Origin: Rhodospirillales bacterium
Lineage (GTDB): Bacteria > Pseudomonadota > Alphaproteobacteria > ATCC43930 > CGMCC-115725
DNA length: 64,000 bases
Assembly: GCA_027315365.1 (NCBI GenBank)
Contig: DAHUYF010000146.1
Span: forward strand, 1-64,000
Direction: 5' to 3'
Part shown: positions 1 to 7,118 of the stretch, one piece after another
Layout of the letters: every line of letters starts with the position of its first letter
Numbering within the stretch: position 1 is the stretch's first letter
The notes under the pieces: generated by a model
Told to the model about the DNA's origin: nothing
Database searches by the model: none
What the model saw: only the letters and a program-made list of their open reading frames with translations
Position numbers and translations under genes: made by a program

Positions 1-1328
1 CGCTGCGCCTCCTCGTCGCCGAGCTCGCGCTCGCGCATCTGCGCCTGGAAGCGCGCGAGCTGGTCCTGGGGATCGTTGAGCTCGGAATAGGCGTTGGCGA
101 TTTCCCAGCCGTTGATGAAGGTCTCGAAGCGTTCGGTCAGGCGGGGATCGCTGCGGTCCGCCTTGGTCAGCGGCGAGACAGCGCGCGGGAAGCCGGTGAC
201 GTGGATCGGTTCGATCAGCAGGCTCTCGACCCGAGAATCGAAAACGGCATAGAGCGCGTGGCCCCAATCGGCGGTGTCCGCCAGCTCGATGCCGAGGCGG
301 CGCGCCGCTTCGCGCGCCTCGACGGCACCGTCGATGGCGAGGAAGTCGATGCCGGTGTGCTCCAGCACCAGCTCCGCCATCGGCGCCCGCCGCCACGGCG
401 CCTTGAGCTCGATCTCGCGCTCGCCGTAGACGATGTGCGTGGTTCCCTGCACCGCCCGCGCCGCCTCGGTGACGAGATGCTCGGCCATCTCCATCATCGC
501 CTCGTAATCGACATAAGCCTGGTAGAGCTCGAGCAGGGTGAATTCGGGATTGTGCCGCGGCGAGATGCCTTCGTTGCGGAAGTTGCGGTTGATCTCGAAC
601 AGCTTGTCCGACAGGCCGCCGACCAGCAGCCGCTTGAGGAACAGCTCCGGCGAGATGCGCAGATAGAGATCGAGGTCGAGCGCGTTGTGATGGGTGATGA
701 AGGGCTTGGCCGCGGCGCCGCCGGGGATCGTCTGAAGCATCGGCGTCTCGACCTCGAGAAAGCCACGCTCGATCAAGCGCTGGCGGATGGTCGTGACGAT
801 CTGCGAACGCCGGCGCAGCACCGTGCGGCTGTCCTCGTTGACGATCAGGTCGAGATAGCGCTGGCGGTAGCGCGTCTCGACATCGGCGAGGCCGTGATAC
901 TTCTCCGGCAACGGCAGCAGCGCCTTGGCCAGCACCTCGACGCGGGTCGCGTTCACCGTCAGCTCGCCGCGCTTGGTGCGCCGCACGATGCCCTCGACCC
1001 CGATGATGTCGCCGAGATCGAGCAGCCGTACCAGCGCGAGCTGCGGCTCGCTCAGCAGCTTCTTGTCGCTGAAGATCTGGATCTTGCCGCTGGCGTCATG
1101 GAGGTCGATGAACATGCCGCTGTTGCGGATGGCGCGGACGCGGCCGGCGACCGCGACGCGATCCTCCGTGACGCTGTCCGGGGCGAGGTCGGCGTGGCGC
1201 TGCTCGAGCACGGTCGCCTCGGCGCTGCGCGCGAAGGCATAGGGATAGGGATCGATGCCGAGCGCCTTGATCTGCGTCAGCTTCTCCAGCCGCGCCGCGC
1301 GGAATTGGTTGTCCTCGTCTTCCGTCAT
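1..1328 (-). CDS. lysS: Lysyl-tRNA synthetase, class II (3' end outside window)
   Basis: Charges tRNA-Lys with lysine in the cytoplasm. The reverse strand reads without a stop from ATG at 1328 to the window edge, giving about 442 of roughly 500 expected residues. The N-terminal part is an OB-fold anticodon-binding domain (VAGRVRAIRNSGMFIDLHD), and the class II core follows. Motif 2 is clear (FRNEGISPRHNPEFT), as is the upstream segment RQRYLDLIVNEDSR typical of LysRS. Motif 3 lies beyond the edge. The start MTEDEDNQFRAARLEKL fits the family. Everything encoded on the opposite strand here is a shadow. The neighbouring transporter operon is divergent. Confidence 0.95.
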   Translation of the reverse strand, partial: MTEDEDNQFRAARLEKLTQIKALGIDPYPYAFARSAEATVLEQRHADLAPDSVTEDRVAVAGRVRAIRNSGMFIDLHDASGKIQIFSDKKLLSEPQLALVRLLDLGDIIGVEGIVRRTKRGELTVNATRVEVLAKALLPLPEKYHGLADVETRYRQRYLDLIVNEDSRTVLRRRSQIVTTIRQRLIERGFLEVETPMLQTIPGGAAAKPFITHHNALDLDLYLRISPELFLKRLLVGGLSDKLFEINRNFRNEGISPRHNPEFTLLELYQAYVDYEAMMEMAEHLVTEAARAVQGTTHIVYGEREIELKAPWRRAPMAELVLEHTGIDFLAIDGAVEAREAARRLGIELADTADWGHALYAVFDSRVESLLIEPIHVTGFPRAVSPLTKADRSDPRLTERFETFINGWEIANAYSELNDPQDQLARFQAQMRERELGDEEAQ

Positions 1329-1435
1329 GTCCGTCGATCCTCGTGCGGGGGCCTGTTGTAACGGGTCGCCGGCAAAGCGCAACCGCGCCGCGCGGCAGGT
1401 AGTAACAACAAGGTAATATTGTATAAGTCTTTCTA

Positions 1436-1464
1436 TTGACGCGACGTTGCTGGTAGATTAGTTT
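1436..1464 (+). promoter_or_regulatory. Sigma-70-type promoter for the riboswitch-controlled ABC operon
   Basis: A TTGACG -35 element (1436-1441) and a TAGTTT -10 element (1459-1464) are separated by 17 bases, in a locally AT-rich stretch just upstream of the SAM-II-like aptamer. The position would start transcription a few bases before the aptamer P1 stem. This is a sequence match only. Confidence 0.5.
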
Positions 1465-1470
1465 TTAGCC

Positions 1471-1527
1471 AGCGCCGATTTGAGCTTCAGCTTGCGGGCG
1501 CTTTAGAAATGCGGCTAAAGCGAGGGG
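1471..1527 (+). promoter_or_regulatory. SAM-II riboswitch aptamer
   Basis: The RNA matches the SAM-II pattern: P1 stem AGCGCC (1471-1476) pairs with GGCGCU (1497-1502), the P1 loop starts GAUUU, and a conserved tail follows with AAAUGC, GCUAAA and a purine-rich GAGGGG. The pseudoknot can form by GCUU (1483-1486) pairing with AAGC (1518-1521). SAM-II elements bind S-adenosylmethionine and normally repress methionine or sulfur genes in Alphaproteobacteria. Here the element lies in the leader of an SsuABC-like importer, so it probably turns the importer off when SAM is plentiful. The assignment is by eye, without a covariance model. Confidence 0.8.
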
Positions 1528-1563
1528 CGATCCGCCCCGGCGACAGCTGCGGCGGGTTTTTTT
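1524..1563 (+). terminator. Terminator and competing antiterminator hairpin (riboswitch expression platform)
   Basis: A stem 1530-1536/1551-1557 is followed by a seven-T run (1557-1563), as in an intrinsic terminator. A second hairpin, GGGGCG-ATC-CGCCCC (1524-1538), uses the same left-arm bases and so excludes the terminator. Its 5' arm overlaps the purine tail of the SAM-II aptamer. SAM binding would therefore be expected to block the antiterminator and stop transcription before the ATG at 1611. The structures are seen in the sequence; the switching direction is inferred. Confidence 0.6.
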
Positions 1564-1610
1564 GCCCGCTGGCACCCCCGTCCAGACCGCTTTCAAGGGA
1601 GATCGGGACC

Positions 1611-2609
1611 ATGCCGACCGTCGCTCGCCGCGCCTCGCCGTCGCTCCTGGGGGTGCTGCTGCTGGCGCTCGCAGCGTTGCCGGCCGGCGCCGCCGACAAG
1701 CCCGCCACCTTGCGGATGGACTATGCCTATTACAACCCGGTGAGCCTCGTGCTCCGGGAGCAGGGGCTGATCGAGAAGGAATTCGCCCGGGACGGCATCA
1801 AGGTCGAGTGGGTGCTAAGCCTCGGCAGCAACAAGGCGCTCGAGTTCCTCAGCGGCAGCAGCGTCGATTTCGGCTCGAGCGCCGGCGCCGCCGCGCTCCT
1901 CGCCCGGGCCAACGGCAACCCGATCAAGAGCATCTATGTCTACTCCAAGCCGGAATGGACCGCGCTCGTCACCCTCAAGGATTCGCCGATCCACAGCGTT
2001 GCCGATCTCCGCGGCAAGCGCGTCGCCGTCACCAAAGGCACCGATCCCTACATCTTCCTGGTACGCGCTCTGGCCAGCCACGGGCTCAAGGTTCAGGACG
2101 TGAAGACCGTGCTGCTGCAGCACCCCGACGGCAAGGTGGCGCTGGAGCGCGGCGATGTCGACGCCTGGGCCGGGCTCGATCCCTATATGGCACAGACCGA
2201 GCTCGAGGCCGGCGCGCGCCTGTTCTATCGCAACCCCGACTTCAACACCTATGGCGTGCTCGACGTGCGCGAGGATTTCGCCGCCGCACACCCCGATATC
2301 GTCGAGCGCGTGCTCGCCGTCTACGAGAAGGCGCGGATCTGGTCGCTGGCGCATCCCGACGCGCTCAGGGCCATCCTCGCCCGGGCGGAAAAGCAGAGCG
2401 ACGCGGTGGTTGCCAAGCAGCTCGAGCGCAACGATCTCTCCAGCGGCCTCATCGGCGCGCGCCAGCGCAACACCATCGTCGCTGCCGGCGAGGTGCTGAA
2501 GGAGAGCGGCGCGATGCCGGCCGATACCGACGTCGGCAAGGTCGCTGCCGCGCTGATCGACCCGCATTTCATCGAGCGCGTGGTCGACCCGGCGCAGGCC
2601 GAGCCGTGA
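1611..2609 (+). CDS. ABC transporter periplasmic substrate-binding protein, SsuA/TauA/NMT1-like
   Basis: Binds a small ligand in the periplasm for the importer encoded directly downstream. The 332-residue protein starts with a signal peptide (hydrophobic core LLGVLLLALAALPAGA, cleavage near residue 27). A type II periplasmic-binding fold of the aliphatic sulfonate family follows, with LSLGSNKALEFLSGSSVDFG and SVADLRGKRVAVTKGT as typical segments. ATG 1611 is chosen because AAGGGAG lies ten bases upstream and the signal peptide begins there; an upstream in-frame start at 1509 would fall inside the riboswitch. The stop overlaps the permease GTG. The SAM-II leader suggests a sulfur compound or methionine precursor as ligand; that is inference. 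Confidence 0.85.
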   Translation: MPTVARRASPSLLGVLLLALAALPAGAADKPATLRMDYAYYNPVSLVLREQGLIEKEFARDGIKVEWVLSLGSNKALEFLSGSSVDFGSSAGAAALLARANGNPIKSIYVYSKPEWTALVTLKDSPIHSVADLRGKRVAVTKGTDPYIFLVRALASHGLKVQDVKTVLLQHPDGKVALERGDVDAWAGLDPYMAQTELEAGARLFYRNPDFNTYGVLDVREDFAAAHPDIVERVLAVYEKARIWSLAHPDALRAILARAEKQSDAVVAKQLERNDLSSGLIGARQRNTIVAAGEVLKESGAMPADTDVGKVAAALIDPHFIERVVDPAQAEP

Positions 2610-3433
2610 GCCTGCGCGCCCGCCTCGCCGCGAGCGGCGGCGCCGGCCTGGTGCTGCCGGCGCTGCTGCTGGCGCTGTGGGGCGCGCTGACGCGCTTCGG
2701 CCTGGTGCCGCCGAACCTGCTGCCGGCGCCGCTCGCGGTGCTGCGGGCGTTCCGCGATCTCTGGCTCTCCGGCGAGCTCTGGGAGCATATCGAGGTCACG
2801 CTGCTGCGGGTGCTGCTGGGCTTTCTGCTCGGCACCGCGGCGGGTACGGTGGTGGGCGCGCTCTCGGGCTATTCCGTGCCGTGGCGGCGCCTGCTCGACC
2901 CGACCTTCCAGGCGCTGCGCAGCATCCCGTCTTTCGCCTGGATACCGCTCTTCGTGCTCTGGCTCGGCATCTTCGAGGCCTCGAAGCTGACGCTGATCGC
3001 GCTGGGCGCGTTCTTTCCGGTCTATCTCAACACCATGGCCGGCATCCAGCAGGTCGACCGCAAGCTGGTGGAGGTGGCGCGCATTCACGGCTATGGCGGC
3101 GTGGCGCTGGTGCGGCGCGTGCTGCTGCCGGCGACCTTGCCGGCCTATATCACGGGCCTGCGCGGCGGGCTCGGACTCGCCTGGATGTTCGTCGTCGCCG
3201 CCGAATTCATGGGCGCCAGCGAAGGGCTGGGCTTTCTGCTGATCGACGGCCAGCAGACCGGACGGCCCGCCAACATCATCGCCGCGGTGATGCTCTTCGC
3301 CGTCTTCGGCAAGGCGAGCGATGTCGCGCTCGCGGCGCTCGGCCGGCACTTCGTTTCCTGGCAGGACAGCTTCCAGAGCGCGCAAGAGAGAACAGCCGAT
3401 GCTGCAGATCCGTCGCGTCTCCAAGAGGTTTGA
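2606..3433 (+). CDS. ABC transporter permease, SsuC/TauC-like
   Basis: Inner-membrane channel subunit of the SsuABC-like importer, 275 residues with about six membrane segments. The BPD_transp_1 coupling segment is visible in the C-terminal half (EVARIHGYGGVALVRRVLLP), the region that docks on the ATPase. GTG 2606 overlaps the upstream stop in GTGA, indicating translational coupling. The next gene begins inside this one, at 3399. The family includes sulfonate, nitrate, taurine and thiamine-precursor permeases, so the substrate is not determined by this protein alone. Confidence 0.85.
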   Translation: MSLRARLAASGGAGLVLPALLLALWGALTRFGLVPPNLLPAPLAVLRAFRDLWLSGELWEHIEVTLLRVLLGFLLGTAAGTVVGALSGYSVPWRRLLDPTFQALRSIPSFAWIPLFVLWLGIFEASKLTLIALGAFFPVYLNTMAGIQQVDRKLVEVARIHGYGGVALVRRVLLPATLPAYITGLRGGLGLAWMFVVAAEFMGASEGLGFLLIDGQQTGRPANIIAAVMLFAVFGKASDVALAALGRHFVSWQDSFQSAQERTADAADPSRLQEV

Positions 3434-4157
3434 GGGGTTCGCCGCGCTGGGCGAGATCGACCTCGCCGTCGACCGCGGCGAGATCACCGGCATCGTTGGC
3501 ACCAGCGGCTGCGGCAAGAGCACGCTGCTGCGCATCGTCGGCGGCCTCGAAACGCCGTCCTCCGGCAGCGTCGTGCTCGACGGCGTCACGGTCGCCGGCC
3601 CGCGGCCCGAGGTCGGGCTCGTCTTCCAGGAACCGCGCCTGATGCCCTGGCTCAGCGTGCGCGAGAACGTCGAATTCGCGCTTGCCCGGCACCCGCGCGG
3701 GCAGCGCCGCCCGCTCGCCGAAGCGGCGCTCGCCCGCGTCGGTCTCGGCGCCGTCGCCGAGGTGCTGCCGCAAGCGCTCTCCGGCGGCATGGCGCAGCGC
3801 GCCGCCATCGCCCGCGCGCTGGTGGCGCGACCGCAGGTGCTGCTGCTCGACGAGCCTTTCAGCGCGCTCGACGCCTTCACCCGCTTCGGATTGCAGGATC
3901 ACCTGCTCGACATCTGGCGCACCGACCGGCCCACCATGCTGTTCGTGACGCACGACATCGAGGAGGCGCTGGTGCTGAGCGACCGCGTGGTGGTGATGCG
4001 CGCCAGGCCCGGCCGCATCCACGCGCAATACCGCATCGACCTGCCGCGCCCGCGCCCGCGCACGGAAGCGCGGCTGCAGGCCTGGAAGGAGCGCATCCTC
4101 GAGGACCTCGACCTCGCCGTCAAAACCGACGCCCCCGATCCGGAATTCGCCATCTGA
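3399..4157 (+). CDS. ABC transporter ATP-binding protein, SsuB/TauB-like
   Basis: Cytoplasmic ATPase that powers the importer, 252 residues. All ABC motifs are present: Walker A GTSGCGKST (residues 34-42), Q-loop FQEPRLMPW, signature LSGGMAQR, Walker B VLLLDEPFSALD and the H-loop in FVTHDIEEA. The PRLMPW segment is typical of nitrate/sulfonate/taurine ATPases. ATG 3399 has AAGAGAG upstream and overlaps the permease 3' end by 35 bases. A perfect hairpin at 4173-4197 follows the stop. Confidence 0.9.
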   Translation: MLQIRRVSKRFEGFAALGEIDLAVDRGEITGIVGTSGCGKSTLLRIVGGLETPSSGSVVLDGVTVAGPRPEVGLVFQEPRLMPWLSVRENVEFALARHPRGQRRPLAEAALARVGLGAVAEVLPQALSGGMAQRAAIARALVARPQVLLLDEPFSALDAFTRFGLQDHLLDIWRTDRPTMLFVTHDIEEALVLSDRVVVMRARPGRIHAQYRIDLPRPRPRTEARLQAWKERILEDLDLAVKTDAPDPEFAI

Positions 4158-4172
4158 TCCGGCGCCGGAGCG

Positions 4173-4197
4173 GCGGTGATTTCGCTAAAATCACCGC
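4173..4197 (+). terminator. Perfect 10-bp inverted repeat after the ABC importer operon
   Basis: GCGGTGATTT (4173-4182) and AAATCACCGC (4188-4197) form a perfect stem with a five-base loop, 15 bases after the ATPase stop. There is no downstream T run, so it may stabilise the mRNA 3' end or be a small palindromic repeat instead of a classic terminator. Confidence 0.4.
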
Positions 4198-4295
4198 GGC
4201 ATAAGCGGTGCGTTCTAGGCGATTTCGCTGGTATGACATCGTCGCCGCCGTAGAATGACGGCCTCTTCGAACGATCGAAGTGCGGAGGTGCGTCG

Positions 4296-4460
4296 ATGTC
4301 GCGATATGACTGCGGGATCCTCGCCCGACGCGACGGCACGACGGCGATCGAATACTCGCTGATTGCGGGCCTGGTCTCGATCATCATCGTCGGCCTTCTT
4401 ACCGTCATCGGCTCGACGATCTCGAACAACTTCTTCGGCCCGATCGTCGGCGCGCTCTGA
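4296..4460 (+). CDS. Flp/Fap family type IVb pilin
   Basis: Small pilin of 54 residues, too short for most ORF filters. A charged leader of about 14 residues precedes the Flp signature TTAIEYSLIAG; the conserved Glu after the prepilin peptidase site is within AIEY. One hydrophobic helix follows (LVSIIIVGLLTVIG). GGAGGTG lies just upstream of ATG 4296. Flp pilins form bundled adhesive pili through a Tad/Cpa secretion machine, none of which is in this window. A second pilin follows at 4621. Confidence 0.85.
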   Translation: MSRYDCGILARRDGTTAIEYSLIAGLVSIIIVGLLTVIGSTISNNFFGPIVGAL

Positions 4461-4620
4461 GCGAGCCGATCGCGCAGATATGCCGCGGGTTTAGCCGGCG
4501 TTTGAGCGGCAGTGTAAGCGATCGCGCTACGCTGTTGCGGCCGGCGATGATAATCCTTGCTCATGGTCGCCCATGGCGAACTGCGGCCTCCGTAGAGTAT
4601 CACCAGAGGAGTTGAAAACG

Positions 4621-4791
4621 ATGCTTGCGGCACTTTCCAGGCTCGTCCGCGACGAGAGCGGCGCCACGGCCATCGAATACGGGCTGATCGCCGCACTGAT
4701 CTCCGTGGTAATCATCGCCGCCATCACCACGGTCGGCACCAGTCTCTCCACCGTGTTCAGCACCATCGCCACCGATCTCAACGCAAACTGA
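4621..4791 (+). CDS. Flp/Fap family type IVb pilin
   Basis: Second Flp pilin, 56 residues, with leader MLAALSRLVRDESGA, the signature TAIEYGLIAALIS and one hydrophobic helix. It parallels the pilin at 4296 but differs in its C-terminus (STVFSTIATDLNAN). ATG 4621 is preferred over the in-frame ATG at 4573 because AGAGGAG lies about 12 bases upstream and because Flp leaders are short. The long inverted repeat at 4804-4892 follows. Confidence 0.85.
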   Translation: MLAALSRLVRDESGATAIEYGLIAALISVVIIAAITTVGTSLSTVFSTIATDLNAN

Positions 4792-4803
4792 CGCTCGCGC
4801 CGG

Positions 4804-4892
4804 GCTAGTGTTCCGACACCAACAAACTCAAAGAGTTGCGTTGCGGCTTCGACGCCTGATCGGGAATCACGCGTCGACGCCGCAACACTAGC
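4804..4892. repeat. Large nested inverted repeat between convergent genes
   Basis: Outer arms GCTAGTGTT (4804-4812) and AACACTAGC (4884-4892) are perfect. Inner arms of 16 bases (4840-4855 and 4871-4886) match with one mismatch around a 15-base loop. It lies between the second pilin and the convergent ABC exporter, and the exporter stop codon (4888-4890) is inside its right arm. It is a plausible bidirectional terminator or a genomic palindromic repeat. Confidence 0.55.
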
Positions 4893-6630
4893 CGGCGGCG
4901 GGGAGGGCCTTCTCCTCGCGGTCGATGGCGGCCGCGAGCGGCAGCACGCGGTCGTGGAACGCGCGCAGCGTGCTGCGATGGCCGACGCTCACCATCGCGG
5001 GCCGCCACGGCACCTCGCGCAGCAGCGCGTAGAGCGCCGCCTCGGCCTTCTCGTCCAGCGCCGAGGTCGCCTCGTCGAGGAAGAGGGTGGCGGGCTCGGT
5101 GAGCAGAATCCGGGCAAAGGCGAGGCGCTGCTGCTCGCCCAGCGACAGCCGCTGCGCCCAATTATCGACGGTGTCGAGCTTGTCGGCAAAGGTGCCGAGA
5201 CCGACCTCGCGCAGCACTTCCTCGAGCCGTTCCTTCGCCACCGCCCGATCCTCCTCGGGATAGAGCAGCGCCGTGTGCAGGCTGCCCAGCGGCAGATAGG
5301 GCCGCTGCGGCACGAACAGCGTGCGGCCCTCGCCGAGACGGATATGGCCGCGGCCGTACGGCCAGATGCCGGCGAGCGCGCGTAGCAGAGTGCTCTTGCC
5401 GGTGCCGGTCGGCGCGGAGATCAGCACGGAGTCGCCGGGTGCGAGGTCGAGCGTCACGCCGCGCAGCAGCGGCGTGCCGTCGGGGAGATCGATGTCGAGG
5501 TTGGCGACGGCGAGGCCGGTGCCGCCGCGGATCAACTCGATCGATTGCGGGGCGCGCGCCGCCGCGGCAATGGCGCGGGCGCGCTGGTCGAATCCCGAAA
5601 GCCGCTGCACCACGGATTGCCATTCGGCGATGTCGGCATAGGAATTGACGATGAAGGACAGCGAGGTCTGCACTTGGCCGAAGGCATCCGCCGTCTGCTG
5701 CAGCACGCCGAAACTGATCTGCTTGGCAAAATAGCGGGGCGCCGCGACCAGGTAGGGGAAGACGATGGCGAGCTGGGTATAGCCGCTGGTGTACCAGTTG
5801 AGCCGCTTCACCCGCTTCATGATGCTCCAGAAATTGCCGACCACGTGGCCGAAGCGATCGACGAAGTTGCGGCGCTCGCGGCCCTCGCCGCCATAGAGCG
5901 CGATGCTCTCGGTGTTCTCGCGCAGCCGTACCATGCTGAAGCGGAAATCGGCCTCGTAGCGCTGCTGGTCGAAATTGAGCCGCACCAGCGGCCGGCCGAT
6001 CTTGAAGGTGAGCCAGGTGCCGCCCACGGCGTAGATCAGCGCGAACCACACCATGTAGCCGGGGATCTCGACCTTGCCCAGCGGGCCCAGCGGGATGGCC
6101 GCCGATCCGGACAGTCCCCAGAGGATGCCGAGGAAGGAAACCAGCGTGACGCCGGCGTTGAGGAAGCCGCTGGTGCCGATGGTGAGCGCGATGGACGAGC
6201 GGGTGAAGCGATCGAGGTCGTCGGAGATGCGCTGGTCCGGGTTGTCGGTGCCGCCGCCCTCGAGCTGCAGCCGGTAGTAGGCGCGCTCGTCGAGCCAGAG
6301 ATCGACATACCGCCGCGTCAGCCAGCGTCGCCAGCGGATCTGCAGCATCTGCTGCAGGTAGACCTGGTAGACGGTGACGACGATCGCCGAGACGGCGATC
6401 ACGCCGAACACCATGAACTGGTACTTGAACGCCGCCCAGTTGTATTCCTGGATGGCGTTGAAGAAGTCGCGATTCCACATGTTGAAGCGGACGTTGATGT
6501 AGACCGAGGTGAGGTTGAGGGCGACGACGGCGATCAGCAGCGCCCAGGCCCGCCATCGGTCCTCCGATGACCAATAGGGCTTGGCGAGACGCCAGGCATC
6601 GTGCAAAAAGTTACGCTTCTTCTCGCTCAT
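4888..6630 (-). CDS. ABC transporter, fused permease/ATPase, BacA/YddA (ABCD-like) family
   Basis: A 580-residue half-transporter in the inner membrane. The N-terminal half is an SbmA/BacA-type membrane domain (FNMWNRDFFNAIQEYNW and RWRRWLTRRYVDLWL are family hallmarks). The C-terminal ATPase has Walker A SAPTGTGKST, signature LSLGEQQRLAFARI, Walker B TLFLDEATSALD and VGHRSTL. Relatives export or import peptides, cobalamin or long-chain fatty acyl compounds; the substrate here is unknown. B12 transport has been shown for a mycobacterial relative, which is tempting next to a B12 cluster but not evidence. The gene is divergent from mmcB and converges on the inverted repeat. Confidence 0.85.
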   Translation of the reverse strand: MSEKKRNFLHDAWRLAKPYWSSEDRWRAWALLIAVVALNLTSVYINVRFNMWNRDFFNAIQEYNWAAFKYQFMVFGVIAVSAIVVTVYQVYLQQMLQIRWRRWLTRRYVDLWLDERAYYRLQLEGGGTDNPDQRISDDLDRFTRSSIALTIGTSGFLNAGVTLVSFLGILWGLSGSAAIPLGPLGKVEIPGYMVWFALIYAVGGTWLTFKIGRPLVRLNFDQQRYEADFRFSMVRLRENTESIALYGGEGRERRNFVDRFGHVVGNFWSIMKRVKRLNWYTSGYTQLAIVFPYLVAAPRYFAKQISFGVLQQTADAFGQVQTSLSFIVNSYADIAEWQSVVQRLSGFDQRARAIAAAARAPQSIELIRGGTGLAVANLDIDLPDGTPLLRGVTLDLAPGDSVLISAPTGTGKSTLLRALAGIWPYGRGHIRLGEGRTLFVPQRPYLPLGSLHTALLYPEEDRAVAKERLEEVLREVGLGTFADKLDTVDNWAQRLSLGEQQRLAFARILLTEPATLFLDEATSALDEKAEAALYALLREVPWRPAMVSVGHRSTLRAFHDRVLPLAAAIDREEKALPAAG

Positions 6631-6653
6631 CGCTCACACTCCTCAAGCCGGTC

Positions 6654-7103
6654 ATGTCAGACCCACGCGAATTTCCCAGGGAGCTTTGCCGCGGCGTCTG
6701 CCGCGCGCTTGCCCATCGCGGTTTCGCCACCTTGCCGGAGGTCTCGCTCGCCAACGGCCGCCGGGCGGACGTGCTCGCGCTCGGGCGCGACGGCGAGCTC
6801 GTCATCGTCGAGATCAAATCCTCGGTAGCGGATTTCAAGAGCGACCGCAAATGGCCGGAATATCGCGACTACTGCGATCGCCTCTACTTCGCGGTGTCCG
6901 ACGCCTTCCCGCAGGAGCTTATCCCGCAGGAGTGCGGCCTGATCGTGGCCGACGGTTACGGCGCCGCGTTCCTGCGCGAGGGACGCTCCGAGCCGCTGGC
7001 GGCGGCGCGCCGGCGCGCCGTGCTGCTGCGCTTTGCCGCGCTGGCGGCCGGCCGCCTGCGCCGCCTGCTCGATCCCGACATCGATGAGGGGAGCGGTCAG
7101 TGA
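6654..7103 (+). CDS. MmcB-family DNA repair protein
   Basis: A 149-residue protein of the MmcB family (formerly DUF1052), a restriction-endonuclease-like fold linked in Caulobacter to DNA damage tolerance. The core shows the nuclease-like pattern GRRADVLALGRDGELVIVEIKSS, with the D and ExK residues of a PD-(D/E)XK site. WPEYRDYCDRLYFAV follows, typical of the family. ATG 6654 (MSDPREFP) is chosen because family members begin close to this point. The gene is divergent from the ABC exporter and converges on hldE with a 15-base gap. Confidence 0.85.
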   Translation: MSDPREFPRELCRGVCRALAHRGFATLPEVSLANGRRADVLALGRDGELVIVEIKSSVADFKSDRKWPEYRDYCDRLYFAVSDAFPQELIPQECGLIVADGYGAAFLREGRSEPLAAARRRAVLLRFAALAAGRLRRLLDPDIDEGSGQ

Positions 7104-7118
7104 TCACCGACAACTTTC

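Noticed and set aside
201-1361. Long plus-strand frame opposite lysS
   Set aside because: The reverse strand encodes an unmistakable LysRS. The plus-strand translation is low-complexity Arg/Asp/Leu sequence typical of antisense frames in GC-rich DNA.
4888-6630. BacA/YddA-like exporter as a cobalamin transporter
   Set aside because: The idea rests only on a distant mycobacterial relative and on a B12 cluster some 30 kb away; nothing in this gene or its leader (no cobalamin riboswitch) supports it.
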